Shown in pieces: positions 46,029-57,670 of a DNA stretch of 64,000 bases. Origin of the DNA: Fragum whitleyi (Eukaryota; Mollusca; Bivalvia; Cardiida; Cardiidae); the NCBI GenBank assembly GCA_948146395.1, contig OX411552.1:9815686-9879685 (forward strand). Direction: 5' to 3'. Below the pieces are notes generated by a model. That model worked only from the letters and a program-made list of their open reading frames with translations. It made no database searches and was not told the origin of the DNA. The first letter of the stretch is position 1, and each line of letters begins with the position of its first letter. A program made the position numbers and the translations under genes.

Positions 46029-47463
46029 ACTGAAGTTACGAGGATTTGGTTACCATCATACGATTGAAAGTACTGTATACGGTTATTCATGTGGACCATC
46101 TATAGAAGAACGCAATTGTTAATATTAGCTGATTTACCAAAACCCTAAGTGCAACGATCCATTACTTAGGCTCCGCCCTGCCAGGGCAATAATCTTGGAT
46201 AATAATAAGTATATGTCATTAGGAAAACACCTTAAAAACAAGCCGACATGACCATGTGAATAAGTAAGTGTTCCTGAATAACATGTATTTATTTATGTAT
46301 GACTATAAATTGCATGGTTATCAAATTTAGATGTTGGCAGAAAGATGGGAAAGGGGAAAAGGCCAGGAAACGTTTGAATGACAAATGGTAAGAGTGGATA
46401 CTGAAAGAATAAACAAAAGTGTTTCTGTATAGGTCAGTGCCTTCTCCGTTTCTGTAGTTAGAGTCCTTCATGGTCCGATAGGGGATTATAGAACAACAAA
46501 ACTGAAGGACCATCACTTGATATCGCTCGCCAAATACAAACTTTCTAGGTCCAATGGTTTGGAAGGAGAGGATTTTCTCAGATGTCCCCTTTTTGATATA
46601 TGTGACCCATAATGCGAAAAGGAACCATCAGAGTTTTGCATATAGCCAGATTGCACCAGGGACCAGTTTTACTAGACATCTTACGTTCACGTTTTTCGCA
46701 AGTCAAAAATTAATGTTGATCCTACAGTAGTAACTAAACATGAAATTCTGTCATGCACCATCTCATTGGAATCGTCTTCAATGAGATGTTGCAAGGTAGA
46801 AAGTTTTCTGCACATTGCCGATTTTGTAAATCTAGAATCATTATTTTTACTTAATCTTATATAAGTTTTGAACTTCGACCTCCAATTTGCTTTGCAATTA
46901 ATCTCTCCTTTAACCAATCTTATTTTCAGAAAACTATTTAACGGACTTTCCAAGATAGTCCTATTCTGTGTGATGTATCACAATTAATGATTTAGAGAAA
47001 ACAGACAAAAGCGCTTCAAATGGTAACAACTTACCAATAATGGGTTGTGCCTGAATTGTGTCATTGTTTACTGTATGGAATTCCTTTAAAGGCATTGAAA
47101 GCTTTTTTTTAATGTAATATTAAAATCTTGTGTTTCATTATGCGCGATTCGTTGCTTTCGGTGAATATGTTTAAAGAATTTTCGACGGGCCTCGGACAAA
47201 CGCACACACAAACGGACGATGACGTCCATCCAAATAGCACACTCTGAGTATATCTTTTTCAAGCGAAATGTCACAATCCAAACAACCGATCCCTTCCATA
47301 AAGTCTGTTTAGGACTTTTGCTCTTTCCGGAGGTCCTTTATGCATCGCATAAACGTCCAATATGATACATTACTATTCCGGTTTCATTTTACAGTTTTGA
47401 TGGTAGATTACATATCATCGTCAGAGCACAGCATGCGCAGTATATGTTTTCAATATTTACTTT

Positions 47464-47550
47464 GCATATAAATGGCTCAGCGCAAAACAGTTGTAACTGC
47501 CTATGAGCATATAGGTAGTTGCAACTGTTTTGCGCTTATCTATCGATATT
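47464..47550. repeat. ATCGAT...CAGTTGTAACTG hairpin family, copy 3
   Basis: Duplicate of the 39571 hairpin within segmental duplication copy 2. Confidence 0.85.
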
Positions 47551-48411
47551 TTTCGCTAAGAAGCAGTGCAGAAAGGTATGGGTTTTTTTGTGTGTGTGAC
47601 AATATATAGGTTATATCTAGTCTTTATTACAGTTTTCATCTTTCAGTTTTTGGGTTTGTTTGGTTTCGTGTCCTTCAAACTACTAAAAATCTAAATTCTC
47701 ACAACAAAATTTATTCAAACGGACATATTATTTTCAAAGTAGAACAATGCCTTAATTATTATTCAAACGTTGAAAAAGTGAATAACACTCATTCATGATG
47801 AAGTCTAAATAAGAATTAGGTTGATTTTGTTTTTGTATCAAATTTTAGAGTCAAGGATATAGCAACCACCCTAAATCTAAAAATTAACAATGTTTAATTT
47901 GGTAATTTCCATCGTTTTGACGTTGGTGAGAAGCAGACAAAAATTGTCTTTTTGTGTGTGTGTGTCTCTGTATGTGTGTGTGTGGGGGGGGGGGGGGGGG
48001 GAGGGGGGTCGAATTTAAGGGGTTTTTTTTAAGTATTACGTCGATTTTCTTCCAAAACCTCGAAATTATAGCTTTATACGTAGACGTAGTACTTGACCCG
48101 GCCAGATTTTAACAAAAGAACTTGACCCATTACCTTAAACGTTAAGCTCACCGACGTATTTACCGAATGGCAAATCGATACTTTAATTTAAAAAAAAGTG
48201 CTTAATTGTTATGATATCGATCAACAGATTCAATATTTTTCTTCGGTATTATTTTGCATAGGTTAAAGGCCATAGGCCACGTGGAAAAATAATAGCAATA
48301 AGAACGAGATATCCTAAAAATATCTTTTCACAAAATTCCTCAACGGGGGTATATTTTGTTCCTTCAGGGCGAATATTACGTCAAGAAGAAAAGATTTTGA
48401 CCATTTTTAGA

Positions 48412-48564
48412 AATAGAGAATAACAGGTTAGTGTCTTAAAATATCAATGTTATCTGGTCGAGGTTGGGAGAATTTATCAGGACGAGGCTTTGCCGAGTCA
48501 TGATAATTTCTCGCAGCCAAGACCAGATAACATTGATATTTTAAGATTCTTACATGTTATTATA
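48412..48564. repeat. Foldback repeat, duplicate of 40481-40629
   Basis: Same arms TTAGTGTCTTAAAATATCAA and TTGATATTTTAAGA, with minor changes. Confidence 0.82.
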
Positions 48565-48637
48565 TTATCATGCAATCATTTATCAGTGCTTAATCATAAT
48601 AAACCCTTAAAAATCTAAGACATTTATGTGAAAGTTT

Positions 48638-49045
48638 ATGCAAATTGTTTCTAAAAATAGACTGTCTGATATCAAGTTATGTTATCAGACAGGCGATATC
48701 AGGTCAATACAGGCTTCATTGCATGATAAATGTCTGATTTCAACAAAACATCACTGTCTTCTTGCCTATGTTGCTGTTTCAATTTTGTTAAAACGGTGTC
48801 AGTATCTTAATGTGTTACCATTTCAACGTGATGCCATTGGTGTCGCGCTAAAGCCATCTTTGTTAGAAACCTACCTACCTTGCTATGAATCTTCTCACTA
48901 CTTTGAATTATTATGTGTTTTGCACAATTTGAATTCATCGGAGTACTGTTTACGGACTGGCAAAACAAACGTTTCTAAAGTTCTATTCGAATCTTTGCGC
49001 GACATTTTCCAACAATTTCACACTAGCACAAAGCAAAGCCTCTGA
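48638..49045 (+). CDS. Unrecognised 135-codon ORF or exon fragment
   Basis: ATG to TGA, with ordinary amino-acid composition. Segments include LLAYVAVSILLKRCQYL (amphipathic or weakly hydrophobic), ETYLPCYESSHYFELLCVLH and EYCLRTGKTNVSKVLFESLR. No motif or family recognised. The duplicate at about 40690-40942 has frame-shifting indels, stops, and lacks the second half, so only this copy is open. It may be an exon or relic of a larger gene captured in the duplicated block, or chance coding. Confidence 0.35.
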   Translation: MQIVSKNRLSDIKLCYQTGDIRSIQASLHDKCLISTKHHCLLAYVAVSILLKRCQYLNVLPFQRDAIGVALKPSLLETYLPCYESSHYFELLCVLHNLNSSEYCLRTGKTNVSKVLFESLRDIFQQFHTSTKQSL

Positions 49046-49239
49046 CCAGCTTTTGCTACTGCAAAGTCTTACTAGACATCACTGTGTCCTCTGTACGCAG
49101 ATAAAATCTTTTATAACCCCTCTTGAAGTAGTCATCGACTAGAGCGAAACTATCTAGGCTCCTAAATTATTGTACCTTGAGCACACGAGAAATTGGTAGA
49201 TATATCACCCACAATCTTATTTTCAAATTTACAGCAAAA

Positions 49240-49303
49240 TCACAAGAACTCCCACGTTGATGTTCAATGGATTGCTATTGTTGTTATGGAAGTAGTTGAT
49301 GTT

Positions 49304-49350
<47 letters not shown>

Positions 49351-50352
49351 TGTTGTTGTTGTTGATAATGATGATAATGTTACTGCTGTTGCTGCTGTTG
49401 GTGGTGGTAGTGGTGATGGTGATGGTGATGGTGAGGATGATGGGGGCGGTGATGGTGGTGGTGACGGTGGTAGTGATGTTGATAGTGATGGCGGTGGTGA
49501 CGGTGGTAGTGATGTTGATGGTGATGGTGATGGGGGCGATAATGTTGGTGTTGATAGTGGTGGTAGTGGTAGTAGTGGTGGTGGTGGTGATGGTTGTGGT
49601 GATGGTGATAATGAAGATGGTGGTGGTGATGGTTCTTGTTGTGGTGATGGTGGTGGTAGTGGTAGTAGTGGTGGTGGTGATGGTGTTGGTTGTGGTAGTG
49701 GTGGTGGTAATGGTGGTGTTGGTTGTGGTAGTGGTGGTGGTGATGGTGGTGGTGATGGTGATGGAAGTGGTTGTAGTGGTGTCGGTGATGTTGATGGTTG
49801 TGGTAGTGGTGATGGTGATGATGGTGGTGGTGGTGTGTGTGGTTTTGATGGTGGGGTGGTTGTGGTGGTGGTGATAGTGGTGGTGGTGGTGATGATGATG
49901 ATGATGATGATGATGATGCTGTGTTGATGGTTGTAATGGTGGTTATGGAAGTGCTAGTTGTAGTGGTGATGACGCTGGTGGTTCTGGTGGTACTTGTGGT
50001 GAAAGTGGTGGTGGTGGTGTCGGTTGTGATGGTGGTGGTGGTAGTAATAATTATGGTGGTGGTGGTATTAATGATGGTGATAGTTGTGGGGGTGATATTT
50101 GTGGTGGTAGTAGATGTGGTGGTTTTGTGGAGTAGTGGTGATGGTGGTTATGATGATAATGATGGTGTTGGTATTGATAATGGTGGCGGTTCAGGGTTGT
50201 GATAATGGATGTGGTGATGGCGGTGGTGGTGATGATGGTGGTGGTGGAGTTGGTGGTGATATTGGTGGCGGTGGTGGTGATGGTGGTGGTGGTGGTGGTG
50301 ATAATGGTGGTGGTGGTTGTGGTGGTGGTGTGGTGGTTATAGTGGTGTTTGC

Positions 50353-50383
<31 letters not shown>

Positions 50384-50637
50384 TGGGGGAGTCGATGATG
50401 GTGGTGTGATGATGTTGGTGTTAATGGTTTTGCTGGTGGTGGTTGTGATGATGATGGTGGTGGTAGTGATGATAGCGGTGGTGGCGATGATGGTAATGGT
50501 GGTGGTGTTAGTGATGACGATGATGGTAGTGGTGGTAATTGTGGTGGTTGTGATGATGGTAGTTTTGATTGTGGTAGAAGTGGTGGTAATGATGTAGGTG
50601 CTGGTGGTGATGTTAGTGATGGTGGTGGTGGTTGACC
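49240..50637. repeat. 1.3-kb GGT/GAT/GTA-rich array
   Basis: Starts with (GTA)n (49307-49348), then irregular GGTGAT/GGTGGT trinucleotides with almost no C on the plus strand. All long frames through it (Gly/Asp-rich, Val/Met-rich, or Pro/Ser-rich on minus) are compositional artefacts. Segmental duplication copy 1 has only about 55 bp of similar sequence (40942-40994). Confidence 0.92.
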
Positions 50638-52430
50638 TTCGCCCCCGAAGTTTGCACTATTCAAAAACTTCTTTGAAATGTCACATCTCCATTTGATAAA
50701 TACTCTTTTTTGAGTTTTTGACCGTCCCTAAGTCTGCCATTACCCCTTCGTAGTCGTAATTTATACGCATGGAATTACAAATATTTGAACTAAATTTTCG
50801 TCTTTTTGTTCTTTTTTCAAACATGCCGTAGTTGAGAGACCAAAAACAAGTATCTACAGCTCCATCAATCAATAGTTACACTGTTGTAAATTCCAAACTA
50901 CGACATATATCATTTTCAAAATGACTTGCTACACATGATATAGCGCGTGATCTTTGACATGCTTTTTTTCAAACCATACGAGTGCTGATGTCTACATTTT
51001 CATTGTCTTAGATACTCTTACAGCGTCATTGTCGGTATGTTTTATATTTGTTTTATAATTTTCTGCTTATTTTCTTCCGTAGCTCAAAATTTGTGAGGAG
51101 AGATAAGGCCTTCTCTCCTAAATTAGTTTGCAAAGTTCCTCTAAGGACGCATATAATTCTGCGATTTACATACATATATCTATAATTCAATCAAAGTTGT
51201 GTTCACCAAGATTTGTACATTCTGATTAGTTGAGAAATTCTCATCATTACTCAATGAAAACAATATTGCAGCTTTTTTGTAAGCGTCTGCGAAAAATAAT
51301 CCCATTATCCATCCATGTATTTGTGGTTAAATCTTTACATTTCTGTTTCAAGAAATTAAATTATAAGATATGAAGATATCTTTTGTTGATTTCACGGAGG
51401 TATGAAACTAAAAGCATGGGGGTATTAAACTAAAAACATAATCACACTCATGTATGAATCAGCTTCGCGTATTCATAGTGTTATTAGATTTTAAGTTTTA
51501 TACCTCCATGAAATCAACAGATACTCTTTTTAGCTCTTACAGAAAAAGTATTCTTTTACGGTTTCGAAGTATTTGTGAATTATTTTTTTTCTTTTTTTTT
51601 GGGGGGGGGGGGTTGAGTGAGTTCAATGAGTGTTTTGAATGCATTAAATATAGCGATAAATGAGCGAATTAGAATTATTTCAATTGAAGTGAATGTCAAT
51701 TTCATGTTGTTAATACCTATATTTTGTGTATCTATGTACCCATTTTCCTTGATTTATATCATTAAACGTCACTTTTACATAGACAATTGATGATGTGTCT
51801 CAAATAATTTCTGTGCGAAACGACGAGCTCAAACGGCTCCGCATCTTTATTTTCATTGGTCTATTCCGATGGGGAAGTCTTTCGCAAATGAGACGCAAAA
51901 CTGTTTATCAGTACTCCGAAATAAAAATGTGCCAAATTTGAAAAAAGAATACAGAAAAAGTGCTAGGAAACGAGCAGGTACGCTTCCAAAGCTAAAGGTA
52001 GTGGACCCGTAATAGTTCTGCAAAGTTACTACGTTACGTCCGCTCCCTCTTACGCACCTACTCCGTGGTCAGAATTATAAAACGTTCGCGAAATACTTTA
52101 CACATTAGACAAACATCTTTCGCCTTATTTGATCATTATTAAATAACAAAAAGACAAGTACATCGTTGGACCTTGTAGGCATTAAACAATATGTGTTCAA
52201 TTCTATTATGTTCCTTTCAGAATATTGTTCTCTATGATATAAACTGAATTTGGTACATATTTTTTTAGACTCGTCATGGTTGAAAGAAGTTGACGTATCT
52301 GATGTATAAACATCCTATTTGGTAGAGAATATTTTGAAAGATGACAAATGACAAATAGTATCCCCCCCCCCCTTTCGAAATATTTTTCGAGTAAAAAACC
52401 CAGAAGCTCTAACCAGTCTGTAACCTCTGA

Positions 52431-52482
52431 TTGGTGGGGATTTGCCGGTAGTATATATATACTACCGGCAAGTCCCCACCAA
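52431..52482. repeat. Palindrome with TTGCCGGTAGTATATATATA core
   Basis: A 52-bp palindrome with a single mismatch, ends TTGGTGGGGA and TCCCCACCAA. Partial relatives with TATATATACTACCGGT and ACTCCCCAC words lie at 52546-52589, 52788-52820 and 52872-52905. Confidence 0.85.
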
Positions 52483-53238
52483 ACATTTTCAAACCAATAA
52501 ATTAATTCAGTTTCAAGTTTGTTTTTAGCCTGTATGGCACTTCTCGGTGGGGACTTGCCGTTATTAAATATATACTACCGGTATCTCCCGAACAATCATT
52601 TTAAACTATAGAATTCACGGAATGAACTGCAATATTTCAAATATTGACATTCATTCCGTAATTTTCAACCCCCCAAAAAGCCAAGCCCCGTTTTCTCTTA
52701 TTTAAGATTCTCTCCCCCAAAGAAACCCTTTTCCCGGGAATATCTTCCCTTGCAGACAACATTTAAAACACTTTTCTAAAACATCGCCGCTATATATATA
52801 CTACCGGTATCTCCCCACCGATAACAATTAGCTAGCAAAACGTTAGTTAATAACTGAAATTGAGGAAATCGTCGCTATATATATACTACCGGTAACTCCC
52901 CACGGCTTGATTGAAAATTTATCTTTGAAGGGAAAGTCACTCAATCATTTCTATTCTTCGGTATAAATGAAGTATTGCTTGGACTGAATTCGGCATGAAA
53001 CTTTCACACGCCGTATTGTTGAAAATTGTATATGGCTCTACTTTTAATAACTTGGCATTACGTTGGACCTCGGCTATTGATATATATTTGTATTCTAACT
53101 GACAAGTTTTCCGAGGTAGTAAGTTTAAATTAAAAGATCTCGCAATATGCGTACGAGTAGTTTATAGCAGGTGTATACCGGTGAGCGACATTTGCACACT
53201 TATTACTATTCCTTGTTTGACGCTTAATGAATAAGAAT

Positions 53239-53313
53239 GGCTGCATGGCGTAGTGGATATGGTCATCGCTTGTAGTGTAAAAGGTTCTTGGTTCGAATCC
53301 CGCTCAAACCCAA
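53239..53313 (+). repeat. tRNA-like sequence (degenerate)
   Basis: A-box-like TGGCGTAGTGGATATGG and B box GGTTCGAATCC. The acceptor and T stems do not pair, so it is not called a functional tRNA. Confidence 0.4.
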
Positions 53314-53710
53314 ATTTTATAGACGGGTAAATTTTTCAATAATATGTGTATCGTGTTACGATATTAAAATGTAATTGGTTTGAGTAAAATTGAACGAATT
53401 GTTAAAAGTTCAGTTTCAGTGTACTATATGACCTATGCAAGCAGAAAAAATCAAGCGTCTCTGTGATCATGATCAACAAAATCGGGAAACCTCCACGTGG
53501 GGATTTCCCGGGATTATGCCGAAATTATTAGCTTATGTGAATTGTTTTTCTATACATGTACTTAGTAATTTAAATTTTAATTTGAACACCTTTTCAGTGT
53601 CCCTTTTCGCGTAAATATAGCAAAAATCGAGTAACGTAGTTCTCTGGTAGGGAATAAGATCGTATTTTAAAGTGCATGGTAATAAATAATTACACAGCGT
53701 TCAAAAGTTA

Positions 53711-53778
53711 CGGTGGCCTTGTGGGTAACATGCTCGCTTCCCACGCTGGCGCCCCGGGTTCGAATCCCGTTCCATTAT
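53711..53778 (+). repeat. tRNA-like sequence (degenerate)
   Basis: A-box-like TGGCCTTGTGGGTAACATG and a good T arm CGGGTTCGAATCCCG. The acceptor stem pairs only with wobbles. Probably a tRNA-derived repeat. Confidence 0.4.
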
Positions 53779-54233
53779 TTTCATTTTTCTTTGTTGTAAC
53801 ATTGGGACAGTTAAAAGTTACTTTTTCTGATTTTTTTCGTCTTTAATCAGTATGAATAATTATTTTAAAAAAAATCAAACAAACAAATATGTCTCATATT
53901 GCTCAGTTTGTTCGTATAAGCTATATAGGGGGCTATCCGCGTGGATTGATGCTATTTTTCGATAATATGACGTGAGGTCCTAAGTTGTATTGATACACAG
54001 GGTATCAGTTGGTATTATAACTGTTAGTTATAGTATAACTATATATTTGAACTTTAAAGAGGACTCGTTAAATAATTCGTACTCTGTTTTTTTTTTTTGT
54101 TTTTTTTTTATAAAAAAACGTTACTCGCATTTGAATTTTGCTGAAATTTTGTGAACTGTTTTGTTTATTGGAGTAAAGACGGCATATTTCCCGCCAAATG
54201 TCACGTGTCCACCATAGCTCTTTGGGTGGTTAA

Positions 54234-57041
54234 AACAAGAGGACCCTGAGGGCCCTAAATCGCTCACCTGATATTTCAAGTAAAATATCATTAAGACTCT
54301 TTTTCCTGGGATATGGCATGAACCTTCCCATTTTTCATAGGATTCATCCTTGTGACTTGGCAAGCATTCTAACCAAGTTTAATGAAGATTGGACCATATT
54401 TGTGGCTTCTAGAGTGTAAACAAGAAATTTGTCATTAAGGCCCCTTTTCCCGTGATATGGCACGGATCCTTCCAATTTTAAATAATAGTTCGTCCTCATG
54501 ACCTAACAACTATTCTGACAAAGTTTCATGAAGATTGAACCATATTTGTGGCTTCTAGAGTGTAAACAAGAAATTTGCCATTAAGGCCCCTTTTCCTGTG
54601 ATATGGCACAGATCCTTTCCATTTGAGCAATTTTTTAAAAGGGACCACCTAAGGAATATTTCTGCTAAGTTTGGTTGATGTTGACTCATAATTTTAGGAG
54701 GAGATGGCGCTTAAAAATAAATGTCAAAATTGTCATTAAGGTCCCTTTTCCCGTGATATGAAACCGATCCTTCCCATTTTCGATAGAGTTCATCCTCATG
54801 ACCTAACAAACATTCTGTCAAAGTTTCATGAAGATCGGACCATCTTTGTGACTTCTAGGGTGTAAACAAGAAATTTGTCATTAAGGCCCCCTTTCCCGTG
54901 ATATGGCACGGATCCTTTCAATGGGATAATTTTTTTCAAGGGACCACCAAGGAATATTTCTGCCAAGTTTGGTTAATTTTGACTCATAAGTTTAGGAGGA
55001 GATGTCGTTTAAAGAAATTAATGACAAAATTGTCATAAAGGCTCCTTGTACCGTCATTTGACACCGATCCTTACTATTTTCATTAAGAGTTCGTCCTCAT
55101 GACCTTACAAACATTCTGACTAAGTTTCATGAAGATAGAACCATATTTGTGGCTTCTAGAGTGTAAACAAGAAATTTGTCATTAAGGCCCCTTTTCCCGT
55201 GATATGGCACGGATCCTTTCCAATTTTCAATAAGAGTTCACCCTCATGACCTAACAACTATTCTGACAAAGTTTCATGAAGATGGGATCATATTTGTGGC
55301 TTCTAGGGTGTAAACAAGAAATTTGTCATTAAGGCCCCTTTTCCCGTGATATGGCACGGATCCTTTCAATTTGAGAAATTTTTACTAGGGACCACCCAAG
55401 GAATATTTCTGCCAAGTTTGGTTAATTTTGACTCATAAGTTTAGGAGGAGATGTCGTTTAAAGAAATTAATGACAAAATTGTCATAAAGGCTCCTTTTAC
55501 CGTCATTTGACACCGATCCTTACTATTTTCATTAAGAGTTCGTCCTCATGACCTAACAAACATTCTGACTAAGTTTCATGAAGATAGAACCATATTTGTG
55601 GCTTCTAGAGTGTAAACAAGAAATTTGTCATTAAGGCCCCTTTTCCCGTGATATGGCATGGATCCTTCCAATTTTAAATAAGAGTTCGTCCTCATGACCT
55701 AACAACTATTCTGACAAAGTTTCATGAAGATTGAACCATATTTGTGGCTTCTAGAGTGTAAACAAGAAATTTGTCATTAAGGCCCCTTTTCCTGTGATAT
55801 GGCACGGAGCCTTTCCATTTGAGCAATTTTTTAAAAGGGACCACCTAAGGAATATTTCTGCTAAGTTTGGTTGATGTTGACTCATAATTTTAGGAGGAGA
55901 TGGCGCTTAAAATCAATGACAAAATTGTCATAAAGGTCCCTTTTCCCGTGATATGAAACCGATCCTTCCCATTTTCGATAGAGTTCATCCTCATGCCCTA
56001 ACAAACATTCTGTCAAAGTTTCATGAAGATCGGACCATCTTTGTGGCTTCTAGGGTGTAAACAAGAAATTTGTCATTAAGGCCCCCTTTCCCGTGATATG
56101 GCACGGATCCTTTCAATTTGAGAATTTTTTACAAGGGACCACCAAGGAATATTTCTGCCAAGTTTGGTTAATTTTGACTCATAAGTTTAGGAGGAGATGT
56201 CGTTTAAAGAAATTAATGACAAAATTGTCATAAAGGCTCCTTTTACCGTCATTTGACACCGATCCTTACTATTTTCATTAAGAGTTCGTCCTCATGACCT
56301 AACAAACATTCTGACTAAGATAGAACCATATTTGTGGCTTCTAGCGTGTAAACAAGAAATTTGTCATTAAGGCCCCTTTTCCCGTGATATGGCACGGATC
56401 TTTTCCAATTTTCAATAAGAGTTCACCCTCATGACCTAACAACTATTCTGACAAAGTTTCTTGAAGATGGGATCATATTTGTGGCTTCTAGGGTGTAAAC
56501 AAGAAATTTGTCATTAAGGCCCCTTTTCCCGTGATATGGCACGGATCCTTTCAATTTGAGAAATTTTTACTAGGGACCACCCAAGGAATATTTCTGCCAA
56601 GTTTGGTTAATTTTGACTCATAAGTTTAGGAGGAGATGTCGTTTAAAAAAATTGTTGACAAAATTGTCATAAAGGCCACTTTTCCCGTCATATGACAACG
56701 ATCCTAACCATTTTCAATAAGAGTTCAACCTCATGACCTAACAACTATTCTGACCAAGTTTCATGAATATTGGACCATCTTTGTGGCTTCTAGAGTGTAA
56801 ACAAGAAATTTGTCATTAAGGTCCCTTTTTCCGTCACGGATCCTTTCCATTTGAGCAATTTCTACAAGGGACCACCCAAGGAAAATTCTGCCAAGTTTGG
56901 TTGAATTTGACTCATACGTTTAGGAGGAGATGTCGTTTAAAGAAAATGTTGACGCCGTGACGGACAGACAGACAATGACGCCGGACATTGATCGATCACA
57001 ATAGCTCCCTTGAGCACTTCGTGCTCAGGTGAGCTAAAAAC
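54234..57041 (+). mobile_element. 2.8-kb tandem-unit element AAGAGGACC...GGTGAGCTA
   Basis: Starts AAGAGGACCCTGAGGGCCCT and ends GTGCTCAGGTGAGCTA. The inner TCGCTCACCTGA at the left mirrors TCAGGTGAGC at the right. Between them, units carrying AAACAAGAAATTTGTCATTA recur about every 147 or 300 bp (about 54417, 54564, 54863, 55162, 55310, 55612, 55759, 56056, 56347, 56494, 56795). A larger block of about 1.19 kb is repeated within it (54564-onward against 55759-onward). Flanked by AAAAC on both sides. No protein of its own. Confidence 0.82.
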
Positions 57042-57493
57042 CCATGGTGACACTTTTTCAAACAAGGCTTTAATGGGCTTCGCTAATTTCTATGGTAACG
57101 TTTCCAAATAATGATAATTCTTCTCAATACGAAAATATTTTCATGCCGGTAACTCCTATCCGACATTCTTCAAACGTACCCAACGCCTATGTATAACATG
57201 TCATTATATGTTATACTTTTTCTTGTTAATATTTAATTGTACAGATGCTTATGTATTTTTCTTTCTGTCTTTTCATATTTTTTCTTATTCTTTCTTTAAA
57301 TGAACCAAAGTACTTTGAAATCAAATAAGTGAATGGGTCACTGGCCTGTTTGTTTATTGAAAGACTAAATTTAAAAGGTTGATTTCTTAAACGCGTAAGG
57401 CATACGCTATCTATAAAGTTTAGGTATGAAAGGTTACCACGTGAATATTTCAATGTTTAATCTTAATGTTATTAATTGTAGGTTTATTCTATT

Positions 57494-57670
57494 ATGTCAA
57501 GCTACTCAATGTCTACAAGCAACATTGGAGAACAAATGACGAAAAAGTTTAGCAAGCGAGAAGTATGCTATGCACAGCTTTTTGCTGTGTTGACGTTTGC
57601 AGTTGGTCTTGTAGGCGGAATTCTCATAGGAATATATGTTTATCATGACTGCAAGGAAACTCTTTGCAAG
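57494..57670 (+). CDS. CuAO locus C exon 1: cytoplasmic tail and transmembrane anchor
   Basis: 59 codons, ATG in context CTATTATGTCA, ending AAG/GTAATT (phase 0). The tail is polar, with KKFSKRE just before the helix, and the membrane segment is AVLTFAVGLVGGILIGIYVY. Cys residues follow (HDCKETLCK). Basic residues on the N-terminal side predict N-in, C-out topology. A possible upstream acceptor TTGTAG/GT lies 13 bp before the ATG, suggesting a separate 5' UTR exon. Confidence 0.85.

Larger units (their letters stand above)
46034..52030 (+). repeat. Segmental duplication copy 2
   Basis: Second copy of 37488-43106. Many point changes and small indels indicate that the duplication is not very recent. 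It lacks the two insertions at 38417 and 40997, retains an open 135-codon frame (48638-49045) and carries the expanded GGT/GAT array. Confidence 0.85.
27356..57493. other. 30-kb region between loci B and C without a convincing host gene
   Basis: Repeats and duplications fill much of it and are listed separately. In 30480-31560, 34650-36000, 36802-37487 and 43232-45840 I see AT-rich non-coding sequence with only short ORFs that lack domains. No splice-linked exon set could be assembled on either strand. Confidence 0.6.

Noticed and set aside
49193..50664. Gly/Asp-rich 244-codon, Val/Met-rich 174-codon and Pro-rich minus-strand frames
   Set aside because: Produced by the GGT/GAT array. All frames are open because the array lacks stop-forming bases. 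The sister duplication lacks the array.
53239..53778. Two functional tRNA genes
   Set aside because: Promoter boxes are good, but acceptor stems and other arms do not pair well. Treated as tRNA-derived repeats.
54234..57041. CRISPR-like regular array
   Set aside because: Units are long, mutually similar throughout and eukaryotic. There are no unique spacers.
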